A stretch of 64,000 nucleotides of DNA from Paraburkholderia sp. BCC1884 (GTDB lineage Bacteria; Pseudomonadota; Gammaproteobacteria; Burkholderiales; Burkholderiaceae). A model generated the notes under the pieces. The model saw only the letters and a list, made by a program, of their open reading frames with translations, made no database searches and was not told the DNA's origin. The stretch covers positions 124,001-188,000 of the forward strand of contig NZ_CAAJGL010000123.1 of NCBI RefSeq assembly GCF_900996225.1, in the 5' to 3' direction. Both the position numbers and the translations under genes were made by a program. Of the stretch, positions 1 to 9,111 are shown piece after piece (position 1 is the first letter of the stretch; each line of letters starts with the position of its first letter).

Positions 1-1068
1 CACGACACCCATCATTACCAACCCGCCGATGATCTGAACCTTGCGCTCCACCCGGTCTGCGAACAATGTGCCGAGCAGCGGACCAAAGGGATTCGCAATG
101 GCGATGACAAACGCGTAACCCAGGCTTGCGGTGACATGAATGCCTCGGTGAATCAGAAGCGTCGGCACCCACGCTGCAAACCCATAGAAGCCGATCACCT
201 GAGCCATGTTGAAAATCGACAGGATGATCGTGCGGCGGCGATAAAGTGGCGAGAAGATTTCCCCGAACGAACTACCGCCCTGGCTCTCGGGCGTCACCGT
301 TTGCAGCGGACTCAATGTAATGCCTTTTTCCGCGACGACCCGGCGTTCGATATCAGCGACGATCAACTCGGCTTCATCGAGCCTGCCGTGACGCGCAAGC
401 CACCTCGGACTTTCCGGGATGTGGCGCCGCAAAAACCAGACGACGATCGCACCGACGGAGCCTATCAATATCACGACGCGCCAGTAGTCGAGGCCAAGTG
501 GTCGTGTGCCTTTCAGCACGTAGGCAAGAAACGCGACCAAAGGAACGACGGAAAACGTGATGAACTGATTGACGGCGTAGGCGCGTCCTCGTTGCTGACT
601 GGAGATCAACTCGGAAATGTAGGTGTCGATTGTCACCAGTTCGACGCCGATGCCGATCCCCGCGATGAAGCGCCAGATGTCGAGCCCCAGCCCCGACGAC
701 TGGAACGCCATGATGATGGTGCAGACCATGTACCAGATCATTGACCACGTGAAGATCAGGCGCCGGCCGAAGCGGTCCGCCACGTATCCGAAAGCCAGCG
801 TGCCGACCCATAAGCCGGCAAAAGTAGCAAAGACAAAAGTGCCGAAACCGGAGACAGCCAAAGGTTGAAGCGAAGCAAGAAACCCCAGCGACTCAGGCTT
901 GAAAAGCCCCGACTCGTTCATGCCGGGAGCCACGTAACCTGTGAAGAAAAGATCATAAAACTCAAAGACGCCGCCTAGTGAGATCAGGATCACCATGATC
1001 CAGACGGTTCGTGACGGCGGCAGGCGGTCAAGCCGTGCCGCTATTTCGGCTGCTTTTCGTTGGGACAT
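1..1068 (-). CDS. MFS metabolite transporter, truncated by window edge
   Basis: N-terminal 356 codons of a major facilitator superfamily carrier; the C-terminus lies beyond base 1. The reading frame shows repeated hydrophobic segments, an N-terminal EFYD-type segment in TM1, and the loop motif GYVADRFGRR between TM2 and TM3, the family signature. An ESPRWL motif after TM6 is typical of the sugar/organic-acid-like branch. The start is chosen because AAGGTG lies a few bases upstream of ATG at 1068. It is probably an inner-membrane proton symporter; the substrate cannot be told. No clear operon partner is visible in the window. Confidence 0.85.
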   Translation of the reverse strand, partial: MSQRKAAEIAARLDRLPPSRTVWIMVILISLGGVFEFYDLFFTGYVAPGMNESGLFKPESLGFLASLQPLAVSGFGTFVFATFAGLWVGTLAFGYVADRFGRRLIFTWSMIWYMVCTIIMAFQSSGLGLDIWRFIAGIGIGVELVTIDTYISELISSQQRGRAYAVNQFITFSVVPLVAFLAYVLKGTRPLGLDYWRVVILIGSVGAIVVWFLRRHIPESPRWLARHGRLDEAELIVADIERRVVAEKGITLSPLQTVTPESQGGSSFGEIFSPLYRRRTIILSIFNMAQVIGFYGFAAWVPTLLIHRGIHVTASLGYAFVIAIANPFGPLLGTLFADRVERKVQIIGGLVMMGVV

Positions 1069-1433
1069 ATTCACCTTTTTTAGTGACTCGCCATGCAGCA
1101 GTAGATAGTGGGATTCTCCGCGCGAAGCTGCCCCGCCTCGCGGCATCCAGCTTGATCATTCGGTATCTCGGGATCAATCTCACACAGTTTCGCGAGTGGA
1201 CGCAATGCGTGTGAGTACCAACACGCCCGAGCGGAACACGGCCCGTTGCGCACTCGAAGACGACAGCCGTCCGCAGAGTTGATGGCGAACCTGCCGGACA
1301 ATAAATCAGCTGTAAGTGCAGTGGCCGTCATTCGCGCGGCTTGCTGTCAATATGCTTTCACGCCCCGTCTATCCGATTGCACGCCGCGTCGCATAGGGAG
1401 CGCCGCAACATGCATAGCCTCACCCAGCGCGCG
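1069..1433. other. intergenic, no gene seen
   Basis: About 365 bases between the start of the minus-strand MFS gene and the end of the minus-strand triheme cytochrome gene. Short open frames exist on both strands but none has a ribosome site or recognisable protein. It presumably holds the MFS promoter. Confidence 0.5.
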
Positions 1434-2861
1434 CTACTTATGCAAGGCGTTGCGAACGTCCGACACATCGCGAACGGTCACCGGTGCAGCCGCATTACCC
1501 CACGTATTGCGAACGAAAGTCAGGACGTGGGCCATTTCGCCGTCGTCCAGTTTGCCCGCGAAAGACGGCATCTTGCGCGACTCCGGGCCCTCCTGCGTCT
1601 GCGGACTGCCGCCCCCCTCCACCAACAGGCGCACGAGCGAAGTTGCCGAAGGCGAGAGCACCGCTGGATTGCCGGCAAGACGTGGATATTTTTGCGGTAC
1701 GCCCGCGCCGTCCATCTGATGACAGCGCGCGCAGTAAGTCGCGTAAATACCTGCACCGGGTCGTTCGACGTCGCCTGTTTCAAGTGCTTGCACGGTCTGC
1801 TGAGCGGCCCGCGAATGTGCGTTGAAATGGCCACTTTGCGCACGCGGCGGCAGGGCTTTCAGGTAGACGGCAATCGCATCGAGGTCGGCACTGTTCAAGT
1901 ACTGCGTGCTGTCTTCGACAACCTGCACCATGCTGCCGAAGGTGACCAGTCCGCCGCCGTGGCCATGCTTGAGGAAGTCGGCGATGCTGCCAGCGGAGCT
2001 ACGTCCCAGCCCCGACCCAGGGTCGGCGGTCAGGTTCGGCGCAAACCAATGGTCGTTGGTGCCGCCCGTCAGATACGTTGCGCTCGCCTCACTGTAGCCG
2101 CGCTCCTCGTAAGCGGGCCCGCGCGGCGTATGACATGCGCCGCAGTGTCCGAGCGACTGCACGAGGTAAGCACCGCGGTTCCATTGGACATCGCGCCTGG
2201 CATCCGGTTTGAAGACGCCATGTGGCGCAAAGACTCCGTCCCAGAACATCAGCGCCCAGCGCTGGTTGAACGGAAACGGCAATCTGGTCTCCGGCGCGGG
2301 CGTGGCTACTGGTGACACGCCGTGCATGAAGTAGGCATAGAGCGCATGCATATCGTCGTCCGCGATCTTTGAAAACGACGGGTAAGGCATTGCCGGATAA
2401 AGCCGCTTGCCGCCAGGTGCGACGCCATTACGCAACGCCCTTGCGAAATCGTCATAGCTATAGCGGCCGATACCCGCATCGGGGTCGGGGGTGATGTTCG
2501 AGGAGTAGATGGTGCCGAATGGCGAAGCCATCCCGAGGCCGCCTGCAAAAGCAGGCGCAAGTATCGGCTTATCGCCCGGTCGCAACACGCGTGGCGCAGC
2601 GGTGTGACAACCGGCGCAGTCTGCGGCCTTGGCAAGATAGGCGCCTCGAGCGATCTGGGCGTCGTCGGTGCCACCGGCGGTGACGTTGACGAGGCTGCTT
2701 GCAGCGTCGGCGGCCGAAGCGTTGGTCGGGGCGGCCGCGGAGGCTCGCGTGAATCCCAATGTCACGAGCGCCGACACCATCAACACGACGGGGCTCGCCC
2801 GCTTCAGCAATTGCCAAAGGAGGGAGGACTCTGCCGGAGCAACGCGATCGCGGGTGTACAT
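1434..2861 (-). CDS. triheme cytochrome c, dehydrogenase/oxidase-associated
   Basis: A 475-residue membrane-anchored or exported cytochrome. After a hydrophobic N-terminal segment (about residues 23-38) it has three CxxCH haem sites: CAGCH at 82-86, CGACH at 240-244 and CARCH at 377-381. This is the layout of the cytochrome c subunit of membrane alcohol, gluconate or aldehyde dehydrogenases, which passes electrons from a flavin or quinone enzyme towards an oxidase. It is the last gene of the caa3 oxidase operon, one base after the preceding stop. The ATG at 2861 is preferred over an upstream in-frame start because GGTGGTGAG directly precedes it. A GMC flavoprotein with a subunit-3 protein at 11.2-13.5 kb is a possible electron donor (inference). 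Confidence 0.85.
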   Translation of the reverse strand: MYTRDRVAPAESSLLWQLLKRASPVVLMVSALVTLGFTRASAAAPTNASAADAASSLVNVTAGGTDDAQIARGAYLAKAADCAGCHTAAPRVLRPGDKPILAPAFAGGLGMASPFGTIYSSNITPDPDAGIGRYSYDDFARALRNGVAPGGKRLYPAMPYPSFSKIADDDMHALYAYFMHGVSPVATPAPETRLPFPFNQRWALMFWDGVFAPHGVFKPDARRDVQWNRGAYLVQSLGHCGACHTPRGPAYEERGYSEASATYLTGGTNDHWFAPNLTADPGSGLGRSSAGSIADFLKHGHGGGLVTFGSMVQVVEDSTQYLNSADLDAIAVYLKALPPRAQSGHFNAHSRAAQQTVQALETGDVERPGAGIYATYCARCHQMDGAGVPQKYPRLAGNPAVLSPSATSLVRLLVEGGGSPQTQEGPESRKMPSFAGKLDDGEMAHVLTFVRNTWGNAAAPVTVRDVSDVRNALHK

Positions 2862-2862
2862 C

Positions 2863-3288
2863 TCACCACCACCTGCACGGCGACACGATCGCAAGCGCCA
2901 CATCGGTCGCGATCAGTGCAAAGAGGAACAGCACGCTGCACATCGCCGAGACGCGGCTCAGGAACCACGCGAGTTCGGCTCTCGTACGACGCGCGCCGCT
3001 CAAGGCGCCCCACGCCGCTGGTCCAATCCGGCGCAGATTGCGCCACGCGATCAAACTGCCGGTTACGCCCGCCACGAAACAAAGCGCGCTGACCACGACG
3101 AGCGCCGGACGTACCCACGGCACGATTGGCGCAGACAGTGGCTCGTTGAACGGATAGCAGCTTTGCGCGGCAAGCGTCTCGGCGACCACGGTCTGCACCA
3201 GCCAGGCGAACGGCGCGACGAGGAGCCCAGCCAGCGCGTATCGCGTCGGCGGATACGACGCTTCCGGCGGTTTCATATCCCGGGCCAT
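2863..3288 (-). CDS. small membrane protein of the cytochrome oxidase operon
   Basis: A 141-residue protein with three clear hydrophobic segments (roughly residues 17-38, 54-80 and 112-134). It sits between subunit III and the triheme cytochrome. The start at 3288 has AGGAG 7 bases upstream; an alternative ATG at 3276 overlaps the subunit III stop as ATGA. I do not recognise a named family. Position suggests a subunit or assembly helper of the caa3-type oxidase, but this is inference. Confidence 0.65.
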   Translation of the reverse strand: MARDMKPPEASYPPTRYALAGLLVAPFAWLVQTVVAETLAAQSCYPFNEPLSAPIVPWVRPALVVVSALCFVAGVTGSLIAWRNLRRIGPAAWGALSGARRTRAELAWFLSRVSAMCSVLFLFALIATDVALAIVSPCRWW

Positions 3289-3926
3289 GACCACTCCTGA
3301 AACAGATAGGGCGTGAGATAGAGCGTGCTGAAAATGAACAGCCACACGACATCGACGAAGTGCCAGTAGAGGCCGCCGATCGTCAACGCCGCACAGCGTT
3401 TTTCGTCGAAATAGCCGAGTGCGGTCCATAGCAGCAGGAGCAACAGCACGATGATCCCCACCACGACGTGCGCCATATGGAAGCCGGTGATCGTGAAGTA
3501 CAGCGAGCCATACAGATGCGTGGTCAACCCGTACGGGTGATCGTGCCATTCGACCATCTGAATGCCGATGAAGGCGCAGCCGAGCACGACCCCCACCGCC
3601 ATCGAAGCTACCGCCCAGCGCACGCGCCGGCGACGCACGAAGCGTTCGCATAGCCAGACAAACCCGCTGCTCGACAGCAGAATCAGGGTATTGGCAATGC
3701 CGAGACCCAGTTTCGGCAGACCTTCGGGTGGCCAATGCTGCTGACTCTGCGAGGCCAGATACAGATACGAAAAGATCAGATAGCCGAACAGCGCGCCTTC
3801 GGTGGCGATCAGCGTGAGGCAGCCCCACCAGCCGCCCGAGCGTTCGCCGGCACTGCCCACGGGAAGCGGTCGCGCGGGTTCCACAGGCTCAGACGACGGT
3901 TGACCCAGATCGATGGCGTCGCTCAT
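3273..3926 (-). CDS. cytochrome c oxidase subunit III
   Basis: A 217-residue haem-copper oxidase subunit III with the expected hydrophobic segments and the conserved FHMAHV motif in the membrane core. It contributes to the proton-pumping terminal oxidase in the inner membrane. It starts two bases after the subunit I stop, with GGGAGG just upstream, and overlaps the next gene, so translation is probably coupled. The length is typical of the short subunit III of caa3-type enzymes. Confidence 0.93.
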   Translation of the reverse strand: MSDAIDLGQPSSEPVEPARPLPVGSAGERSGGWWGCLTLIATEGALFGYLIFSYLYLASQSQQHWPPEGLPKLGLGIANTLILLSSSGFVWLCERFVRRRRVRWAVASMAVGVVLGCAFIGIQMVEWHDHPYGLTTHLYGSLYFTITGFHMAHVVVGIIVLLLLLLWTALGYFDEKRCAALTIGGLYWHFVDVVWLFIFSTLYLTPYLFQEWSWPGI

Positions 3927-3927
3927 G

Positions 3928-5967
3928 TCAGCCTCCCGCGTCGTGAACTACGGCCAGCTCGCGCTGGATCAACGCCCGTTCGGGCCACAGCCAGGCGATG
4001 ATCGACACAGCGCAGCCGGCCACCATCGCGCCCGCGAAAATCCACGCGCTGAGTGCGAGCCCGGCGAACACGAGCGTCGCAAACACGGCAAGCCAGAACG
4101 GCGCATACGAATCGCCGGGCATCTTCAGGATGACATCCGGGATCGCTTCGAGCGCGGTCGTGCCGAGCGCCTCGCGGCCCTGCGCGAGCAGGTAGCCCTC
4201 GTTGAGTTGCGAGCGCGTACGAACGGTGACGCCAGGTTCGTCGATTCGACCTTCCCACAGGGGATGACGGCTCGCGAGCGTCGGCACCACGGCGAAGTTG
4301 TACGGCGGCGGCGGTGAGCTGACCGACCACTCGAGCGTAGGTGCATCCCACGGATTGTCGCCGGCCGGCTCGCCGCTTTTCAGGCTCACCAGCAAGTCGA
4401 TCAAAAAGATCAGCACGCCCGCCGCGAACAGAAACGAGCCCAGCGACGTGACCAGATTCACCGTATTCCAGCCCATGTCGGCGGGATACGTGTAGATGCG
4501 GCGCGGCATGCCGAGCAGCCCCGCGATATGCATCGGAAAGAACGCGATATTGAAACCTGCGAACAGCACCCAGAACGCGAGCTTGCCGAGCCGCTCACTC
4601 ATCATCCTGCCGGTAAATTTCGGATACCAGAAATAGATGCCGCCAATGACTGGAAACACGTTGATGCCGAGCAGCACATAGTGCAGATGCGCGACCACGA
4701 AGTAGGTATCGGTGAGTTGCCAGTCAAACGGCACGGCCGCGGTCATCACGCCCGACACGCCACCCACCACGAACAGCAGCACGAAGCCCGCGAAAAACAG
4801 GAATGGCACGCGAAACACCGGCCGTCCCGTCCAGATCGTTGCGATCCATGCGAAGGTGGCGACCGCGCTCGGGATAGCAATCACCATGCTGGCCGCGCCG
4901 AAAAACGATAGCGCAAGCGCCGGAATACCGGTCGCGAACATATGGTGTATCCACACGACGAAGCCGATCACCATGGTTGCGACGGTTGACAGTGCAACCG
5001 GTACATAACCCACGAGGGGCCGGCGGCAGAACACGGGCAATGCATCCGACACGATGCCCATGGCCGGCAAGACGACTGCATACACCCAGGGATGCGCGAA
5101 AATCCAGAACAGATGCTGCCAGAGTAGAGGACGGCCACCGTTCAGCACGTCGAAGAAATGCGTGCCGATGCGCCGGTCCATCCACAACAGAAAAAAAGCC
5201 AGACTCACCGAAGGCACCGCCAGCAAGTTGCCGCCCGACGCCGTGAGCGTGCCCCACACCAGCACCGGCATCCGGTCCAGCGACATGCCCGGCGCACGCA
5301 TGCGCAGCAGGGTCACGACAAAGTTCATCGATCCGACCGTTGTCGAGATGCCGAGTAGCACCATGCCAAGCGCGTACACGTCGATATTCGGCCCGGTGCT
5401 GTATTCGAGCCCGGAAAGCGGCGCGTAGTTGAACCAGCCGGCATCCGGCGCCTGCCCTGCCGGGAAACTCGCGTACAGGAAGATGCCTGCAAACAGAAAC
5501 ACCCAGTAGGACAGCGCATTCAGACGCGGAAACGCCATATCGCGCGAACCGAGCACGAGCGGCCACAGATAGTTCGAAAAGCCGGACAGCACGGGTAGCG
5601 CGTACAGAAAAATCATCGTCACGCCATGCATCGTGAAGAGCTGGTTGTACTGCTCGGGCGTGAGCACTGTTGCGTTGGGGCGAGCGAGCTGGATACGCAT
5701 GAGCAGCGCTTCAACGCCGCCCATCAGCAGAAAGATGAAAGCGGTGACCAGATAGCGCAAGCCGATGGTTTTATGATCGACTGTCGAAAGCCACCCTCGC
5801 CAGCCGGGCGGCGCTTCCCATATCTCGCGCAGACGCTTTTCCTCAGCGCTGCCCGGCGCCACCCGGCCGCGTTGAGGCGTGCGCGCGAGGGCCGAATCGA
5901 CAACGGCGCCGGGAGATCCAGGTTGTGGTTCGCCAGGCGTGGCGGCAGTCGCAGGATGATCGGCCAT
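3928..5967 (-). CDS. ctaD: cytochrome c oxidase subunit I
   Basis: A 679-residue haem-copper oxidase catalytic subunit. It shows FTMHGV, WIFAHPWVYAVVLPAMG (a CuB-region helix with His and Tyr), VWIHHMF (CuB histidines) and VAHLHYVLLG (haem ligands). It reduces oxygen using electrons from subunit II. The protein is longer than a minimal subunit I: about 120 residues follow the core and end in two hydrophobic helices, as in the extended subunit I of some caa3-type oxidases. It lies between subunits II and III in one operon. GGAG precedes the chosen ATG by about 10 bases. Confidence 0.95.
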   Translation of the reverse strand: MADHPATAATPGEPQPGSPGAVVDSALARTPQRGRVAPGSAEEKRLREIWEAPPGWRGWLSTVDHKTIGLRYLVTAFIFLLMGGVEALLMRIQLARPNATVLTPEQYNQLFTMHGVTMIFLYALPVLSGFSNYLWPLVLGSRDMAFPRLNALSYWVFLFAGIFLYASFPAGQAPDAGWFNYAPLSGLEYSTGPNIDVYALGMVLLGISTTVGSMNFVVTLLRMRAPGMSLDRMPVLVWGTLTASGGNLLAVPSVSLAFFLLWMDRRIGTHFFDVLNGGRPLLWQHLFWIFAHPWVYAVVLPAMGIVSDALPVFCRRPLVGYVPVALSTVATMVIGFVVWIHHMFATGIPALALSFFGAASMVIAIPSAVATFAWIATIWTGRPVFRVPFLFFAGFVLLFVVGGVSGVMTAAVPFDWQLTDTYFVVAHLHYVLLGINVFPVIGGIYFWYPKFTGRMMSERLGKLAFWVLFAGFNIAFFPMHIAGLLGMPRRIYTYPADMGWNTVNLVTSLGSFLFAAGVLIFLIDLLVSLKSGEPAGDNPWDAPTLEWSVSSPPPPYNFAVVPTLASRHPLWEGRIDEPGVTVRTRSQLNEGYLLAQGREALGTTALEAIPDVILKMPGDSYAPFWLAVFATLVFAGLALSAWIFAGAMVAGCAVSIIAWLWPERALIQRELAVVHDAGG

Positions 5968-5997
5968 CGATAGACGCTCCGTGATTACAACGGGGTT

Positions 5998-7047
5998 TCA
6001 ATGCAAGGTCGCCAGATAGGCCGACAACGCAGCAGCATCGGCAGAGCTCAGTGCGATGTCGGGCATCAATGCTTCGGGTTTGATCTGCTGCGCGTGCTCG
6101 ATCCAGTCGAGCAGATGTTCCGGCGTATTGGTCAGCGTCCCCGCGGCGATCGTGCGGCGCGACCCGAGATGGGTGAGATCGGGCGCCTGCATGCCTTGCG
6201 CGTCGGTGCCGCGAATCGAGTGACAACCGGCGCAGCGCTCCGCGAACAGATGTCGGCCCGCCACGACGGCGGTGTCGACGGCAAGCGCCGCTGTCTGTCC
6301 TTGTGCATCGCGCCAGGCGTTGAAATCCGCAGTATTTTGCGCGACTACTTCGAAGGCCATATGCGCATGTTGTGCGCCGCAAAATTGCGAGCATTGCCCG
6401 CGATAGACGCCCGCACGGTCCGCCTGAATCCACTGTTCATTGGTCTGTCCCGGGATGGTCTGCGTCTTCCCCGCGAGTTGGGGGACCCAGAACGCGTGGA
6501 CGACATCCGCGCTTTTCAAGCGTACTTTGATCGGCTCGCCGACGGGGATATGGATTTCGTTCGCCGTGCTGAAATTGCGCGCCGGATTGGGGTCGTCGGC
6601 GTAGTCCACTTTCCACCACCAGTCGTAAGCGGTGACGGTGATGGTCAACTGGGGATGCGTGGTCGGCGAGGCAACGGATTCAAGCGTCACCAGAATGTAA
6701 ACAAGCATGGCCAGCAAGACGACCGAAGAGATACCGGTACCGATGTAAATCCAGCGCATGCCGCCCGGCTCAGCGTGAAGCGACCCTGCCTGTACAGCCG
6801 GGCGCTTGCGCGTGATTGCCCCAAGCAGTAATCCGGCGACGATCAGTGTCACGAGGACCGCGACCGCGGTCATGGCCCAGCCGAGGCGCATGGTCGGATT
6901 GGCCGCCGGGCCCGCTGCGTGGAGAAAGTAATTGAGCGGCGCGATCGGGTCGGCACGAGCCGAAGTCGGCGCGAGAGGCAGTAACAGGCAGGCGCGTCCT
7001 GTCCGGGCAATTAGAACGCGTACCTCGGTCGTCTTCCCTGCGGACAC
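5998..7047 (-). CDS. ctaC: cytochrome c oxidase subunit II with fused cytochrome c
   Basis: A 349-residue protein: an N-terminal signal-like segment ending in SARA, two transmembrane helices, a CuA domain with the binding motif GQCSQFCGAQHAHM, and a C-terminal cytochrome c domain with CAGCH. The fused haem domain makes this a caa3-type oxidase, which takes electrons from a soluble or membrane cytochrome c. The start is uncertain. I chose GTG at 7047, which has GGGAG six bases upstream and places a plausible signal peptide at the terminus; a TTG at 7122 is the longer alternative. It is the first gene of the oxidase operon. Confidence 0.9.
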   Translation of the reverse strand: MSAGKTTEVRVLIARTGRACLLLPLAPTSARADPIAPLNYFLHAAGPAANPTMRLGWAMTAVAVLVTLIVAGLLLGAITRKRPAVQAGSLHAEPGGMRWIYIGTGISSVVLLAMLVYILVTLESVASPTTHPQLTITVTAYDWWWKVDYADDPNPARNFSTANEIHIPVGEPIKVRLKSADVVHAFWVPQLAGKTQTIPGQTNEQWIQADRAGVYRGQCSQFCGAQHAHMAFEVVAQNTADFNAWRDAQGQTAALAVDTAVVAGRHLFAERCAGCHSIRGTDAQGMQAPDLTHLGSRRTIAAGTLTNTPEHLLDWIEHAQQIKPEALMPDIALSSADAAALSAYLATLH

Positions 7048-7268
7048 TGTTGGCTCCCGTGGAATCGTTGCAGTGACGGCGCGCCCTGCGCACAACAGGA
7101 CAAGGCGAGAAACCAGTAGCAAAAACCGGACCCCGGGCGCGTCCTTGCTCTGACCGTTGCGTGACCTCCTTCCTCCGAGTGTGAGTCGCCGTCACTACCT
7201 GATTGAAAGACTGCGGAACGATGCTTGCGATGTCTTCGATAGTCCAATTCTTCCTGCAGGAGCAGTCC
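7048..7268. promoter_or_regulatory. divergent promoter region, oxidase operon / ThDP gene
   Basis: About 220 bases separate the minus-strand oxidase operon from the plus-strand ThDP enzyme gene, so both promoters must lie here. On the minus strand a strong AAGGAGG sequence (about 7166-7172) is not followed by any ATG, GTG or TTG at normal spacing. Confidence 0.45.
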
Positions 7269-9101
7269 ATGTCCCAAACCGTCGGCGACTTCATTATCGA
7301 GCGACTTCACGCATGGGGTGTCCGTCGCATCTACGGTTATCCCGGTGACGGCATCAACGGCGTGTTCGGCGCCCTCAACCGCGCCCAATCCGAAGCCAAG
7401 AAATCCAGGTCCGGCAATCCCACCTCGCCGATCGAATTCATCCAGGTCCGCCACGAGGAGATGGCGGCTTTTATGGCGTCCGCGCACGCGAAGTTCACCG
7501 GCGAGCTCGGCGTATGCATCGCGACCTCCGGTCCCGGCGCCTCGCATCTGATCACCGGCCTGTACGACGCGAGAATGGATCACATGCCCGTGCTCGCCAT
7601 CGCGGGACAGCAGGCAAGGGCGGCGCTCGGCGGCCATTACCAGCAGGAACTCGACCTCGCTTCGTTGTTTAAAGACGTCGCAGGCGCATTCGTCGAACAG
7701 GCCTCGGTGCCCGCGCAGGTGCGCCACCTTGTCGACCGCGCCATTCGCATCGCCCTGTCCGAGCGCAAGGTCACCGCCATCATTCTGCCGAACGATCTGC
7801 AGGACCTTCCCTATGAAGCGCCGGGCCGCAAACACGGCACGCTGCATTCTGGCGTGGGTTATCGCGCCCCGCGCCTCGTGCCCTACCCCGACGATCTTCA
7901 GCAAGCCGCCGACTTGCTAAACGCAGGAAAAAAAGTGGCGATTCTCGTCGGTGCCGGCGCGCTGCACGCCACCGACGAAGTCATCGCCGTCGCGGAAAAG
8001 CTTGGAGCAGGCGTCGCCAAAGCATTGCTCGGCAAGGCCGCGCTACCCGACGATCTGCCGTGGGTAACCGGTTCGATCGGGCTACTCGGCACCAAGCCGA
8101 GCTACGACCTCATGACGGAATGCGACACGCTGCTGATGATCGGCTCAGGCTTTCCGTACTCGGAATTTTTGCCGAAGGAAGGTGCCGCGCGTGGCGTACA
8201 GATCGATCTGAAAGCCGACATGCTGAGCCTGCGCTACCCGATGGAAGTAAATCTTGTCGGGGATAGCGTTGAGACGTTGCGCGCGCTGCTGCCGCTACTC
8301 GAAGAAAAGCAGGATCGTGCCTGGCGCAAGAAGATCGAAGGCTGGACTGAGGACTGGTGGAAAACGCTCGACAAGCGCGCGCATCAGGCGGGCAAAGACG
8401 CGGTCAACCCGCAGCGCACAGTCTGGGAACTGTCGAAACGGATTCCAGCCAATTCAATCGTCACGAGCGACTCGGGTTCGTGCGCAAACTGGTATGCGCG
8501 CGACCTGAAGGTCCAGCGCGGCATGATGTGCTCGTTATCTGGCGGCCTTGCGTCAATGGGCGCGGCGGTGCCCTACGCGATCGCTGCCAAGTTCGCGTTT
8601 CCCGAGCGCCCGGTGATTGCGCTGGTTGGCGACGGCGCGATGCAGATGAACAACATGGCCGAACTGATTACGGTGTCGAAATACTGGAAGGACTGGGCTG
8701 ATCCGCGGTGGATCTGCATGGTGCTCAACAACAGCGATCTGAACCAGGTCACGTGGGAGCAACGCGCGATGGAAGGCGATCCGAAATTCGACGCATCGCA
8801 GGATATCCCGTCCGTCCCGTATCACAAATTCGCGGAGCTGATCGGGCTGAAAGGTATTTACGTCGACAACGATGAACAGATGGGCGCCGCATGGGACGAA
8901 GCGCTGGCGTCGAACTGTCCAGTCGTCATCGAAGTGAAAGCCGATCCGAACATTGCACCGCTGCCGCCGCATATCACGCTCGCCCAGGCCAAGGCATTTG
9001 CATCGACCTTGCTGAAGGGCGATCCGAACGAAGGCAATGTGATCGTCGAAACGGCGAAGCAGGTGCTCGGCGCCGTACTCCCCGGTCATCACGACAAATA
9101 A
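7269..9101 (+). CDS. thiamine-diphosphate enzyme, pyruvate oxidase/acetolactate synthase-like
   Basis: A 610-residue ThDP-dependent enzyme with the three-domain layout of pyruvate oxidase, acetolactate synthase and related decarboxylases. The cofactor-activating glutamate is in RHEEMAAFMA (about residue 63). The central domain runs about 190-360. The ThDP/Mg motif GDGAM begins near 455 and ends in NNSDLNQ. GSCANWYARDL and GGLASMGAAVP fit this superfamily. The ATG at 7269 has AGGAG upstream. It leads a plus-strand cluster with an enolase-superfamily enzyme and a GMC dehydrogenase. The substrate is unknown; a 2-oxo acid is expected from the family. Confidence 0.88.
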   Translation: MSQTVGDFIIERLHAWGVRRIYGYPGDGINGVFGALNRAQSEAKKSRSGNPTSPIEFIQVRHEEMAAFMASAHAKFTGELGVCIATSGPGASHLITGLYDARMDHMPVLAIAGQQARAALGGHYQQELDLASLFKDVAGAFVEQASVPAQVRHLVDRAIRIALSERKVTAIILPNDLQDLPYEAPGRKHGTLHSGVGYRAPRLVPYPDDLQQAADLLNAGKKVAILVGAGALHATDEVIAVAEKLGAGVAKALLGKAALPDDLPWVTGSIGLLGTKPSYDLMTECDTLLMIGSGFPYSEFLPKEGAARGVQIDLKADMLSLRYPMEVNLVGDSVETLRALLPLLEEKQDRAWRKKIEGWTEDWWKTLDKRAHQAGKDAVNPQRTVWELSKRIPANSIVTSDSGSCANWYARDLKVQRGMMCSLSGGLASMGAAVPYAIAAKFAFPERPVIALVGDGAMQMNNMAELITVSKYWKDWADPRWICMVLNNSDLNQVTWEQRAMEGDPKFDASQDIPSVPYHKFAELIGLKGIYVDNDEQMGAAWDEALASNCPVVIEVKADPNIAPLPPHITLAQAKAFASTLLKGDPNEGNVIVETAKQVLGAVLPGHHDK

Positions 9102-9111
9102 GCGTGTAAAC

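Noticed and set aside
374..811. Minus-strand open frame of 145 codons inside the MFS gene
   Set aside because: It lies in another frame of a clear transporter gene and its sequence is Arg/His-rich without family features.
2863..3828. 321-codon frame ending in the small oxidase-operon membrane protein
   Set aside because: The upstream two thirds is an Arg-rich shadow of subunit III; only the last 141 codons have a ribosome site and membrane segments.
7011..7904. Long minus-strand frame opposite the ThDP gene
   Set aside because: It mirrors the ThDP coding frame; only its last part reaches the subunit II leader and it lacks a start there.
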